In this document: in pieces, positions 21,101-29,588 of the stretch
Layout of the letters: every line of letters starts with the position of its first letter
Position numbering within the stretch: position 1 is the first letter of the stretch
The notes under the pieces: model-generated
Seen by the model: the letters and a program-made list of their open reading frames with translations, nothing else
Database searches by the model: none
What the model was told of the DNA's origin: nothing
Translations under genes and position numbers: made by a program
Source of the DNA: Amphibalanus amphitrite
Lineage: Eukaryota; Arthropoda; Thecostraca; Balanomorpha; Balanidae
Length of the DNA: 64,000 bases
Assembly: GCF_019059575.1 (NCBI RefSeq)
Contig: NW_024881593.1
Location: 248,001 to 312,000, forward strand
Reading direction: 5' to 3'

Positions 21101-23605
21101 ATGAACGACTGCCGCGGCTGGGAGCGGCTGCTGTTCGCCAACCCCTGCGTCGGTACGTGACAACGAGTGATGGCTGGCCGGCTTCATGATGTGTGAGCAC
21201 TTACAACACTCGAAAATCAGCATTTGTTCTTACAAGTAATTGTGTATCATGGGAAGGGATAGTATTTTTTCGGTGAAATTATCATAATAACGACTTCTAA
21301 AAGACAGCTGAAACATGTCCTTTTAGCAGAACAGCTCTGACAAATTTTCCGGCGCTTCCACCCACAGTCCAGGCGCAGCGCGAGTTCCACCAGGAGCGGC
21401 AGGAACAGCTGCGCACGCCGCCCCCTCCGCGAGTGCTGCCGCCCGTGCTGCCGCCGGTGGTGCCGCAGCCCACGCGCGTGCCGTACGTGCCGCGTCTGGC
21501 GGCCACTAGCACCACCCGCCGCTGGCTGCCGACCACGAGCACGACGAGCACGGCTCGCAGCACGCCGCGCCGGCCGACCACGGTCCGCACCACGACCACC
21601 ACCGCGCGCCGCCGGGAGGAGGAGCCGCACTGCGTGTCCCGCAAACCGGGCCGGCCTGACGACTACCTCCTGGTCGGAGAAGGCATACGGGTGAGCGCCC
21701 AGGAGTGGGAGGGCCGATGGGCCTACGGAGGGGCTGGTGGTTTATTCATATAGTTATGTGTTGGTCATATAAATATTTTCTTTTTTTATGACGCATGTAT
21801 ATTGTTAGGTATACGTTGCACATAATTTTGAGACGGCATTCCCGCAAAAAGAGTTAAGAATAATGCTGCGTAAAATGCAAATATCCCTATTTCTCCTTCC
21901 CTTTCATCTCCAACTGCCCCCACTTCTGTTTTTTCCCCACAGTACTACATGACGGACAAGACAACCGGTAGAAACAACGAGGTGGAGCGAGACTGCACGG
22001 AGATCTGCATGTGCCACATGCGCAATCGCACCACCTGCAACGTGGTATGTACAGTCAAAAAGAACTGCAAGACGGACATGGCTACCTACCACGACGGCTC
22101 GGCGGCGCTGCGGCCGTACCGCACCGCCTGCATCTGCTTCAGAGGCGACTTTGTGTGCACTCGGCCGTCCAGTGGTGAGGACGACGGCAGGGCCGGAAAG
22201 GGAGAGGGTTTTCCCAGGTTCATACTTATAAAGCGTTGTATGTAAATCGAGAAAATTAAATCATTTTTCAAATCAATTGAACGAAATTATAATGAAGTCG
22301 TTTGCAGGATGTGCTGTTTTGTCTGCCACAGAAGCATGCCTGGTTTGGATAGATTAGGAAAAAATGAGACGTTTTCCTGGAGTGTTTCTTGCAGTCCTGG
22401 CCATCGCGAATGGCACTGAGATCCGTTCGCTGCTGATGGCACTGGTGACGCTGAGCCCCGTCCGCTGCTGAAGTTGCTGACGCCCGTCCGTTTCTCTGTC
22501 CTCAGAGTCCTACATGCTGTCGTTTGGCGTGTTCCTGTTTCTCGGCTACAGTCGCAAAGAGGAGGAGATTCTCCGTCCGCACACCAGGCGGACGGTGCGG
22601 GATAACACTGTGGCCGACCTGCAGGCAGTGCTGGACAGAATCACACAGAGGAACCACATCAACAACATGGACGAACCGGTGAGATCAGCGCTCGGTATGA
22701 CGAAGAGAAGTGCTATAGGCAGCAAACGGGATAGCTCCAATCCTAAGTTAATGACAAAGACTCCATATGAAAGACTCCATGACTCATACGACCACTCGGA
22801 CGGGCAATGCGTTGCGCTCTATTTAGATATCCACTGTTTTATAATGGTCGGGCCACGAACATTTGATGTACCAATGCGGCGTTTAGAAAAGCTATAGGAA
22901 AAAACTCCTGTTGGCGTGCTTTTCCTGGATACAAATGCGTCGGTCCGTCGTTCTTGTCATGGTATCTGAGCTAGGTCCACTGTCCTCCTTGGTGTTCAGT
23001 GTGTCGATCTGGTAACACCCCGTTCCGCTTACAGAAGTCGCCGTGTAAGCTGTCGGTGAAGCAGAGGTTTCCCGAGACGGAGAACATCATCATCCAGGCC
23101 AAGATCGACGACGTCGAAGAGTCTTACAACAACAGCCTGAATAAAGAGTCGCTGGATAGGGAGAAGGTAAGTGTCCTCACTCCTCAGCCCTCAGGCAGCC
23201 ACGATACAATTATCTCAGTGTCGCTGCCTGGTCAAGCTTTAGAAAGTTGCCCATGGCGCCTGGCGGGTAATACATATTTCTACATTTTTTACCTTTCTTT
23301 TAAAGGTTCAAGCTCAACGCTCACTTTCACTCAGCCTGATAGCAGACATATAACCCCTCAGTCCAAATCAAACTGACCACTAACCAGCCCGGCCCCGTTC
23401 CCAGAACCAATGCGCCCAGCCGCTACGGGAGATCAGCTTTATGATCAACAACCGAGAGATGGCCATCGTCTCACACCCGCTACTCAGCGTCTTCAAGATG
23501 GCCGACGTGGTGGTGACCATACCGGACGCCTCCGGCTCGCCCCACTCGGCTGCCGGCGCGGCGCAGCTGCTGGCGCTGACCGCTGTGGTGCTGTCCCTCC
23601 GGTGA
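6010..23605 (+). CDS. Gfrl: GDNF family receptor alpha-like protein (Gfrl type), 3' nine exons of a split gene
   Basis: Nine exons join without any phase conflict (junction phases 1,1,2,1,0,1,0,0) and give 715 residues ending at TGA 23603-23605. The family binds GDNF/TGF-beta-like ligands at the cell surface as a co-receptor, in vertebrates with RET. In order, the sequence shows half a GFR cysteine module ending NPCV, a Pro-rich linker, two consecutive GFR modules (FCVCR and NPCV hallmarks), a Thr/Pro-rich linker, a Cys-rich block containing ACICFRGDFVCTRP, a conserved FGVFLFLGYS segment, and a C-terminal hydrophobic tail after small residues that suggests a GPI anchor. The first exon starts in phase 2, so the signal peptide and N-terminal modules are missing; they lie upstream or were not recognised. 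Introns 2 and 3 carry transposons. Identification rests on recalled family motifs; an exon between 9788 and 17742 cannot be excluded. Confidence 0.85.
6132..7408 (+). other. Intron between Gfrl exons A and B, proximal part
   Basis: AT-richer than the exons, with no ORF of interest. ORFs at 6776-7290 on either strand show no family signature. The first transposon begins at the TTAA at 7409. Confidence 0.5.
7409..8325 (+). mobile_element. TTAA-flanked non-autonomous element (piggyBac-like MITE), AGGTCA-rich subfamily
   Basis: The element begins TTAACCCTCGCCCATG and ends GGGCGAGGGTTAA, giving terminal inverted repeats inside a TTAA target duplication, the pattern of the piggyBac superfamily. 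No transposase is encoded. Subterminal palindromes lie at 7427-7457 (G-run, TTGGTGCA, C-run) and 8256-8281 (G-run, TCGCACCAA, C-run). The inside holds roughly ten AGGTCA/TGACCT half-sites, for example at 7561, 7571, the cluster 7745-7780 and 7887-7905, plus TGACGTCA at 7585-7592. Its right half is clearly homologous, in reverse orientation, to 12982-13400. Confidence 0.85.
8326..9404 (+). other. Intron between Gfrl exons A and B, distal part, with 27-bp tandem duplication
   Basis: No gene is visible. A perfect tandem duplication of 27 bases (GTACCAGCTTCCCTACCTCC...) occupies 9078-9104 and 9105-9131. The pyrimidine-rich end leads to the exon B acceptor. Confidence 0.6.
9405..9788 (+). CDS. Gfrl: Gfrl exon B: proline-rich linker
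   Basis: The acceptor TGTCTGTTGCAG precedes 9405 and a GTACGT donor follows 9788. It enters and leaves in phase 1, matching exons A and C. The roughly 128 residues contain no cysteine and are rich in Pro, Arg, Ser and Gly, with one NSS glycosylation sequon, as expected for an extracellular spacer between GFR modules. A second GTACCG lies 4 bases downstream but breaks the phase. There is no homology anchor inside this exon; support comes from phase, splice signals and the long open frame. Confidence 0.65.
10228..10735 (+). mobile_element. hAT-type MITE, 508 bp, built of GATC repeats
   Basis: The ends form a perfect 22-base inverted repeat starting CAGACATGTGCATGG, flanked by an 8-bp direct duplication CGTATAAC (10220-10227 and 10736-10743). 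CA(G)-starting termini and an 8-bp target duplication identify the hAT superfamily. There is no coding capacity. The interior has two arrays in the same orientation with GGATCTATGATC-like units at 10254, 10296, 10338, 10380 and at 10568, 10610, 10652, a period of exactly 42 bases. By eye about 29 GATC sites occur in 508 bases. Confidence 0.92.
10744..12062 (+). other. Intronic DNA, no gene seen
   Basis: Unique-looking AT-rich sequence between two transposons in the long intron between Gfrl exons B and C. No ORF with a recognisable product and no repeat of note. Confidence 0.5.
12063..14230 (+). mobile_element. TTAA-flanked AGGTCA-rich element (outer), interrupted by a second one
   Basis: It starts TTAACCCGGCACCGCCTGG and ends CCAGGCGGTCGCGGGTTAA. 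Both subterminal palindromes share the core TCGGATCCGA between a G-run and a C-run (12107-12141 and 14190-14213). The left part contains clustered half-sites (GGTCAAGGTCAGGTCA at about 12256 and 12413). Without the nested copy at 12982-13929 it would be about 1.2 kb. No transposase is seen. Confidence 0.82.
12982..13929 (-). mobile_element. Nested TTAA-type element inside 12063-14230, same subfamily as 7409-8325
   Basis: It starts TTAACCCTCGCACGACC and ends at CTAGGCGTTCTAGGGTTTAA, where the last TTAA is off by one base. Palindromes lie at 13027-13052 (core TTGTTACGA) and 13884-13910 (core TTGATACAA). Its left half matches the right half of 7409-8325 in reverse complement with an estimated 10 percent difference, so it is inserted in the opposite orientation. 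It carries AGGTCA half-sites and two TGACGTCA sites (near 13558 and 13747). Confidence 0.8.
14231..17741 (+). other. Intronic DNA before Gfrl exon C
   Basis: No gene found. Visible items: a G-homopolymer of about 17 at 15774-15790; a diverged fragment of the CACGTG-rich repeat at about 16498-16605 (GATTGGCCCAGCCGTTC, CGTGCGCACGTGC); an inverted repeat of GCTCAGCTGAA with an 8-base loop near 16781-16811; and CTTATTAGG-AAA-CCTAATAAG near 17017-17037. Confidence 0.5.
17742..17976 (+). CDS. Gfrl: Gfrl exon C: GFR module, first part
   Basis: The acceptor CAATTGCAG precedes 17742 and the donor GTGAGT starts at 17977. It enters in phase 1 and leaves in phase 2. Translation shows the spaced cysteines of a GFR module: STCHEARDTC, AHC, SAC, RNC, QIC, then FYRAAD and AFCVC. 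The split codon CG|G joins to exon D. The last 16 bases plus the donor are the first unit of a tandem minisatellite that repeats the donor. Reading on through the donor gives TGA at 17978-17980. Confidence 0.88.
17961..18160 (+). repeat. Splice-donor minisatellite: six tandem copies of an exon end plus 5' splice site
   Basis: Units beginning CCTTCTG start at 17961, 17997, 18031, 18065, 18095 and 18131. Each carries CTGCCGGTGAGTTCAG or a close variant (unit 3 has CCAGTGAGT, unit 4 is shortened, unit 6 has ACCGGTAAGT). GT dinucleotides in donor context fall at 17977, 18013, 18047, 18075, 18111 and 18147. Unit 1 is the genuine end of the upstream exon, so the array grew out of coding sequence and its splice site into the intron. 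Confidence 0.92.
18161..19390 (+). other. Intronic DNA after the donor minisatellite
   Basis: No recognisable gene or repeat between the donor array and the TTAA element at 19391. ORFs of 60-108 codons show no family signature. Confidence 0.5.
19391..20395 (+). mobile_element. TTAA-flanked AGGTCA-rich element, third subfamily
   Basis: It begins TTAACCAGCGCACCGATGG and ends GTCGGTGCGCGGGTTAA. Subterminal G-run/C-run palindromes lie at about 19408-19435 (core CGGATATCC) and 20329-20351 (core CGGTCATCCG). A long internal inverted repeat has arms at about 19988-20035 and 20055-20105 (CGCATCGAATGATAT in one arm and its complement in the other), centred on a dense run of AGGTCA/TGACCT sites. No coding capacity. 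It lies between Gfrl exons C and D. Confidence 0.83.
20806..21152 (+). CDS. Gfrl: Gfrl exon D: end of one GFR module and a complete next module
   Basis: The acceptor CTGCCACCAG precedes 20806 and the donor GTACGT follows 21152. It enters in phase 2 and leaves in phase 1. The start (GECERALEELHPKC) completes the module begun in exon C. A full second module follows: LACHSVAEQC, GQC, QACAV, SLC, DDC, then TSCACLG, NDC and NPCVG. Codon usage is strongly GC-biased, as in the neighbouring exons. Confidence 0.9.
21368..21690 (+). CDS. Gfrl: Gfrl exon E: Pro/Thr-rich stalk
   Basis: The acceptor CTTCCACCCACAG precedes 21368 and a GTGAGC donor follows 21690. It enters in phase 1 and leaves in phase 0. 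The roughly 107 residues begin VQAQREFHQERQEQ, continue into a Pro-rich and then a Thr/Arg-rich low-complexity stretch, and finish with REEEPHCVSRKPGRPDDY before GEGIR. Such a Thr/Pro stalk is likely O-glycosylated (inference). Confidence 0.85.
21943..22174 (+). CDS. Gfrl: Gfrl exon F: conserved C-terminal cysteine block
   Basis: The acceptor has a long pyrimidine tract (TTCTGTTTTTTCCCCACAG) before 21943, and GTGAGG follows 22174. It enters in phase 0 and leaves in phase 1. Translation contains VERDCTEICMCHMRNRTTC, CNVVC, KKNC and ACICFRGDFVCTRP, a pattern I associate with invertebrate Gfrl proteins rather than vertebrate GFR-alphas. One N-glycosylation sequon (NRT) is present. Confidence 0.88.
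22506..22678 (+). CDS. Gfrl: Gfrl exon G: FGVFLFLGYS segment
   Basis: The acceptor TTTCTCTGTCCTCAG precedes 22506 and GTGAGA follows 22678. It enters in phase 1 and leaves in phase 0. Translation runs ESYMLSFGVFLFLGYSRKEE and continues through a charged, helix-prone stretch with ITQRN to MDEP. The hydrophobic FGVFLFLGYS stretch is too short for a membrane span and is part of the conserved fold region after the cysteine block. Confidence 0.85.
23035..23166 (+). CDS. Gfrl: Gfrl exon H
   Basis: The acceptor CGTTCCGCTTACAG precedes 23035 and the consensus donor GTAAGT follows 23166. Phase is 0 at both ends and the length is 132 bases (44 codons). Translation begins KSPCKLSVKQRFPETENIII and ends KESLDREK, a charged, mostly helical-looking segment with one cysteine. 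Confidence 0.83.
23405..23605 (+). CDS. Gfrl: Gfrl terminal exon I with probable GPI-anchor signal
   Basis: The acceptor CCCGTTCCCAG precedes 23405; phase 0 leads to TGA at 23603-23605. The start is NQCAQPLREISFMINNREM, then HPLLSVFKMADVVV, a conserved C-terminal motif. The last residues go from small amino acids (DASGS, SAAGAA) into LLALTAVVLSLR and stop. A small-residue site followed by a short hydrophobic end with no cytoplasmic tail is the usual GPI-attachment layout. No AATAAA was found in the first roughly 2 kb downstream, so the 3' UTR end is not set. Confidence 0.87.
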   Translation, partial: NQCAQPLREISFMINNREMAIVSHPLLSVFKMADVVVTIPDASGSPHSAAGAAQLLALTAVVLSLR

Positions 23606-26535
23606 CCGGGGGAAGGGGCGCGGACACGACCCAGGCTGTGATTGGAATGAATAGCGAGGAGGGCTGAGAGGTAGTGGTGGAGACGCGGCGGGCGAGCACG
23701 GGGTTGGCGGTAAGGACGCACAAGTGTCAAACTGTTGTGTCGCTGTTAATCCGTCGGCTCAGGCTAAGATGTCCTACCACTGGACGTAAACTCGCTACCA
23801 GCGATGCTCCAAAACAGTAACAACAGTCCGCCAGTGTTCGTGATGACCTAGCAGCTTCAGGAGCGGCACGTCCAACCTCCAGCGGCAGTGCCGAGCAGGT
23901 GGTGTGTGACTCCGGGAGTGAGCGACCCAAACAGAGCCGGTGAGGTGGACTAGGGACTCGAGTTGTGATACTATGGAGGTGTTTGCCATGTCTGTGAATG
24001 GAGAGATGCGATGAATGGGGTGAAATGTGACGCACTGCACAAATTGGCACACATTGAGCTGATGGCTGTAAGGCTTAGTACACTGTGTTGGTGAAATGTA
24101 GAGAATAAGTTGCACAAACGCTATTGCCAACGCTGTCTGTATACATGGATGCCTACCTTATGGCGACAACTGAAATGTCCCTGGACGGGAATTATCAGGC
24201 ACACCTAGCGGCGAAACTGAGAAACTATGGTTTCGGCTTGCACCGCCAGTCGCTGTAGTCGTCGGGAGCTGCTGCAGTCTTATTTACATCATAAATCCTC
24301 TATACGCGATGTTGATGTTAGGCCCAATGGGCAGTGACATTCAGATTGCTTATAAGTTTATCCGCACTCGACTGTTTTAGATGTTATGATGTGATGTTTA
24401 TGAAGCAATATGGGCATGTTGTGTTTGTAATGTTTATAAATTAGCTGTTCGCACAATAGCCCAGGTCACAAAGTGGACGGTAAAACGGTTAGCGAACGTG
24501 TTGAGTGGGTCCGAGTACGAGAGAAGTGGATATATTATCTGCTGGGGTGGTACTGCCGCACAAAGCTCATCTGCGTGACTGGCGCTCTACACGATAAGTC
24601 CGTATACATGCATCCTGCTTAGGACGGTCTGGATGGAACGCACCCGTTGTATGGCAGCGTTCCAGGTCTTGTCGACGGATTAGCGCGTCCCGTGGAGAGT
24701 GTGAAGTGATTGCTGAATGGCGTCATGAAGGGTTCACACCGGTGTCCATTGTCCATTGTCTGTTTGGTGCAGACTTTCGGCTAAGAACAGGCGATGTCTT
24801 CGGGGTCGGTTTCAATCTTCAACAGTGGTCTCTATAAAAAAAGCTGATAAGCAAGTGTATAGTAATGCCCACTATAGGTTCTTACGTATATCGCTGATGT
24901 GTTATTGTTTACAAATGATCTAAGATGATGGCATGTGTTTGTCATGTCCCCTTACAATTATACACATTGTATATCATTGTTATCGAAGAATCTATCGTAA
25001 CGTTTTATGTAATTCGGCGCTATTACTTGCCTCTGTGTAAGACGTGTAATCGCGGCGTCCATTGATCGACTTCATATACTTTTCATTATACGGTATAATA
25101 TTCAATCAGCTCACACTGAGGACATACATGCCATCGGTGCTTGAAATTGTGCCCAGCTCCAATATATGGTCCAACATCAATGCTGATTGTAAATAACATC
25201 AACCTAACCGAAAAACAGTGTGTGAAACAAGTATGCATAGATTGATTACCGTGGATAATATTGCGCTGTGTTAAACTTTATCGCCGCACATCTACGCTTC
25301 ATTTATCTCTCGTCCTCTAACCCTTCCTAGTTCCTTCTCTCCATTTCTCTCAGCCTCTTCCTCTCCGTTCCCCTGCCCCCACTGTTCCATCTGAGCCTGG
25401 TGGCCACCCACCCGCTCGGACCCGCCGCGTGTGTGCCCGCCGGGCGTCCCGCGCCGGTCGGGTTAAACTGTCGCCCGTGGCCGCGTCCCTCCACGGCGCC
25501 GCGGGCTCGCCCGCCGCCCAGTCGGGCCGACACAGAGCTGACAGTAATGGTGGTCCCACAAAAACCCGTGTCCCCGGGCCGGGCCGCGGGCGGACATTAG
25601 TGTCGGGGTCTCCGGGCCGCCCGGCGACCACCCGACCGGTGGCAATCTCTTCATTATCGCCGGCCGACAGCCGCTAGAGGCTGCGGGAACTTACAGAGAC
25701 AGTGGGGGTGTAGGACGCGAGTCGGAGTGGGTGTGATCTGGACTGGGAGTGGATTGATAGAGAATCAAGCGCTAGGTTACAGCCACAGCAAGTGCGCCGT
25801 GACCCATGTTGTGAGATAAAGCTCAATGATATTGTTTTCTTCACTAATTTATGACCACACGCTTTTATATTCCTACCCTACTAAAAGGTCGCACTTCTAA
25901 TGCATTTAAATATATTTAAAACTAAGCATTCGAGACAGTTCAACTTCATAGATCGTAGCTCCTATGATAAACTGTCTCTCGTTTTGACTGGTATCGCCAC
26001 AGTGATGTCTTAGCGAAGAAACAATAGAAAAAAGTGTGCGTATGAGAATATTTCCCTACATGAGGCCTACAAGAACATCGCGGATCATAGTGGGATCAGT
26101 GGGAATATGAAGTAGGTATAGGAAAAATACCCATAGGGAAAACTCTTTGAACTTTGAAGGCATTTCCCCCGGGACCTGCCCGAGATCCCGCGGCGCGCAA
26201 GATCACAGCTCGTTCCAAGGCCGGCGCCCGGGGCAGCGCCGGCACATGAGGTAATTAGGGGGTCGGCACCGATCGCACAGAGCCGCTCAGAGGTGGCGAC
26301 AGCCGACCCCAGGTCAGCACAAGGCCGCGCCCCTCTCACTGGCCAGCCGGCGGCGGCGCGGCCACCGCCCTAACTGGCCGATAACACCCCTAATTTGGCA
26401 GCTGAGTCCACGGCTTACGGCGCAACGCAGCGCCCCAGAACAAACCAACGTTTAGCCAGGAATGCCGGCGGAACTCCTCAAATTAGCGGCGTCAGTGCAG
26501 CTTTTTATCGGGTGGACCCCTGGGCCCTGGCTCTT
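23606..26535. other. Gfrl 3' flank, no further gene seen
   Basis: Presumed 3' UTR and intergenic DNA. No AATAAA in good position was found by eye. GC-rich islands occur at about 25380-25680 and 26160-26420; the second contains GGTAATTAGG and CCTAATTTGG within GC-rich sequence and may be regulatory. ORFs there overlap on both strands, as expected of GC-rich DNA without coding function. Confidence 0.45.
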
Positions 26536-26859
26536 TTAACCCTTGCCCAACCATGGCATATTTCATAATACAGTCAGCAGGGACGGGGCGATGCCGTACT
26601 TGGTAGTTCCTGTATAATCTATACAGAATGACCAAATTTGCATGGTGCTGGAGATGGTGCATTGTGCGTGCCTTTGGGATGGGCCGATTCTGTATAGGGA
26701 CGGAACAACCTGCATCTTAGTCATGGAGGTGGTACTTGCCGTATTGAAAAATGAAAGTCGTAAAAAGTTCATCCTAGGTCGCATGAGGTTTCGTTTAACT
26801 TCATTCATTACGGAATAAAAGAGCTTCGTTCGACAGAGCTTGAAACTACACACAGCCGC
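26536..26859 (+). repeat. Partial TTAA-type AGGTCA-family element, left end only
   Basis: TTAACCCTTGCCCAACC at 26536, followed by CCATGGCATATTTCATAATA, aligns with the left end of the element at 12982 (ACCAGGCCATTTCTCATAAC). It runs into the BEL/Pao LTR at 26860, so the LTR element may have inserted into it. No matching right end was recognised after 33483. Confidence 0.45.
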
Positions 26860-27251
26860 TGTTGCCGCCTCATCACGTTATTCGGATACGGTATTGCACA
26901 TATTTGTAAATAGTCTGTCATGTGGCGGCGCCGTTAGTTATATTCGCGTGCGATGCCCGCGAGATTTAATTTAAATTTCCAGGTCATCGAAAAAGGCTAA
27001 AATTGGTGGGTTTTCGATTGCTGTATTACGATGCGTAGTTTTGTGTATACTAATTGATTTAGCTCTGAGCCGTAAGATGCATAAAGCTTTAACGACATGA
27101 CATGACATGACATGACATGACATGACATGACATAGAGATGAACTAAGACTTGAATAAATCATTAGCTGAAGTTTCGCATTTCACCAAAAGCATCTCACCC
27201 AACGAATCGAAAATAATGTCCGTTACAGCGAACAGCGGCTCGGCGGCTACA
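26860..27251 (+). repeat. Left LTR of the BEL/Pao element
   Basis: 392 bp with TG...CA ends. It contains eight GACAT units (from 27094), the polyadenylation signal AATAAA at 27153-27158, and reads identically by eye to the right LTR, including the microsatellite length. Confidence 0.95.
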
Positions 27252-29588
27252 GTTAAAGCTTTAGCATTTAACTTAACTTAAAACTGATGGATTAAAGTAA
27301 AGGCTTAAAGTTAAGGCTTGTTCGAGGTCGAAGCTTGCATTTAGTTTAAAGGCTTTGCATTTAAAACTTTTCACAGTTAAGTTTAAGCTGATGCATTCAA
27401 GCTAAAGCATTTAGTTAAAGCCAGTGCATTCAAGTAAAGGCTTTAAGATAAAGCTTTGTGCGAAGTTAAAGCCAAACGAGAAGGTAAAGCATAGAACTAT
27501 GCAAGAACAATGACATATTTGGATGTAAGCGAGATTAAGTTGGCAAGACTGCAATAGCTTGCGAGATGAGGCCTAAGAATGATTGCAAAATGTGAAAAGC
27601 TCTTGTATTTCCAAGGAAACGACGGCTTTAGTGGACTTGCGTGACAGATTGACTGCACCAATTGAAAACGTCTGAAGGCGAGTTCATACGCGCTTCATGG
27701 CTGACGTCTCGTCTCGTCCTGACCTGATGTGAGAGACGATCGCATTCAACGCATCACAGCAGATCAATCGGTCCACTGCACACTGGTCGGAAACGCTCCA
27801 GCGAGAGGCCAGCGGCCTTTCCGCAAAAGTTTTTTGCTTGTTATTCCACAACTAGTGAAGCAAACTTCATAAAACTTTGCATACCTTCTCTGTCATATGT
27901 AAGCTATCATTTGGATGTCAAGCACTAAATATATGACGTGAATCTGTTAAGTTATGACGTCATAATTGAGTATAATACAGGATCTAGCACCACTTTAAGT
28001 CAACAAGGGAAATTGGGAGCTGCTATTCGGGCACCGGGAATGGTTTCATGCACTCCTTGCAAGGTCCAGTGCTTGACTTTAGGATTGTTGACTTTGCGTG
28101 ACGTCATTTATGACGTCACTAAGGCCATATAAGTTTTTCGTCAATAACTCCTGATCCGATGGAGCTAGAGAGTCGGGAAAGCCACCATTGGACTCAGGAA
28201 GACCTGCCGAATCGAATGATATGCAATATGACCTCCTTCAACCATTTTCGTGACCTGAGAGGCTCCGACCTGACCTTGACCCGAGGTTAACACCTTAAGT
28301 TGACTTCACCCGAACACCAAGTATAGCATTCAACGCGCCTGAGCTAGACAAACACGATGATGCCAAAATCGCGGCAGTGCGACCATTTTTGGCAAAGTAC
28401 CTAATTAACCTAAAACCGAGCCCGTGCCTTGTGGCACTTACCTGACCTAAGAGGTCACTGGCTGACCTAAGACCTTAAAATCGGGTAGTACCTAATTTTT
28501 GCGTCTTATAACGGCACACAAGCTTTTTTTTCCGCGAGGCTCTAGCTCAATTAGAGGCGAAACGGTGAGGGAGTTGTACCAACCCTCCCCGGTCAATATA
28601 GAAAACCAATCGGTCCGGCCAGGGTTAAATACCGGAATTATGATCTAATGTAAAAAGACGGCCCAAGGTAACCCGACGTCAGTGACAGGTGTCCTATATT
28701 TGCAGCGTCTTATATTCACGAAGGTTTCAATTTCCACTTTCTTCAGCCGAGTGATGGTTGTCAATAGCAAGGCTCTCTAAATGCAAGCCGTAATCGCCAC
28801 GCAATATGTGGAAGGCTTTTGATGTCAATACATACATAAATGCATACATAAAACGCGCTTTTCACAAAATTCATAAACTCAAGCGCATCTGTTTTTAATG
28901 ACCAGTCAACTACGCATGGATGCGTGCAGGCCACACAGGTCAGCGTAAGCCGGGCGCGGCGGCCGAGCCGAAACTGGGGCGGGGCGGGCGGTAGTTGGGT
29001 AGGAAGAGCGGCTCCTGCAAATTTTGCGCAAATATGCGCAGTTAGCTTTTATGTTGCCCTGGTGTAAATTTAAATCCTACTTCATCTCACAAAAAATCAG
29101 AGTGGAACTAGATGGGACTACCTGTTGTTTCCTTACCTAAACTTTGCAGTTATATTCCAGAATCACTGTAGGAGAGCCTTATTAAAAAACTATAGTACAT
29201 CTTAGTTAGGGAAAAAGTATACCAAAAATTTTGCACTGACCAGTCGGCAACTTCATAACGAACATTTTGATGCATAATGTGTGGGATTTCAGTTTGGTGT
29301 CTATCAGCAATAAGACTCTGAATATCCGGCTCAAGAAACCTCTTGCTCCGCGTCAGTTTCCGAGTTCTGGGATACCCCATCTTCGGGGGCTGATTACAGG
29401 CATTTTTGGTCACCCGGATTAGTTTTTTTGGCCCAAGTATAATAATTTGATCAATTTCAAATCGATCTATATAAAAAATAATCCGAAACTCCGGAATCGC
29501 CCGTGGCCTCTCGTGAGGGCGTTTCCGACCAGTGTGCACTGTGCTGCATTTGATTGGTTAATCGGACGCAACTGGCGGAAGTCACAAA
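27252..29588 (+). other. BEL/Pao leader region with AAAGC-rich repeats and a captured fragment
   Basis: From 27252 to about 27495 the sequence is dominated by TTAAAGC, GCTTTA and GCATTTA words in irregular tandem, unlike a normal primer-binding site. At about 27810-28628 lies DNA of the AGGTCA family, ending in a TTAA. From 28630 to the ORF start no further structure was recognised. The leader is long for this type of element. Confidence 0.6.
27810..28628 (+). repeat. AGGTCA-family fragment nested in the BEL/Pao leader
   Basis: It ends GGCCAGGGTTAA (TTAA at 28625-28628) after a weak palindrome GGGAGTTGTACCAACCCTCC. Words such as GTCAATAACTCC, AATCGAATGATAT and CACGATGATGCC occur in the same order as in the element at 19391-20395, and TGACGTCA-like and GACCTGA half-sites recur. 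The left end is not recognisable, so it is truncated or degenerate. Confidence 0.6.
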
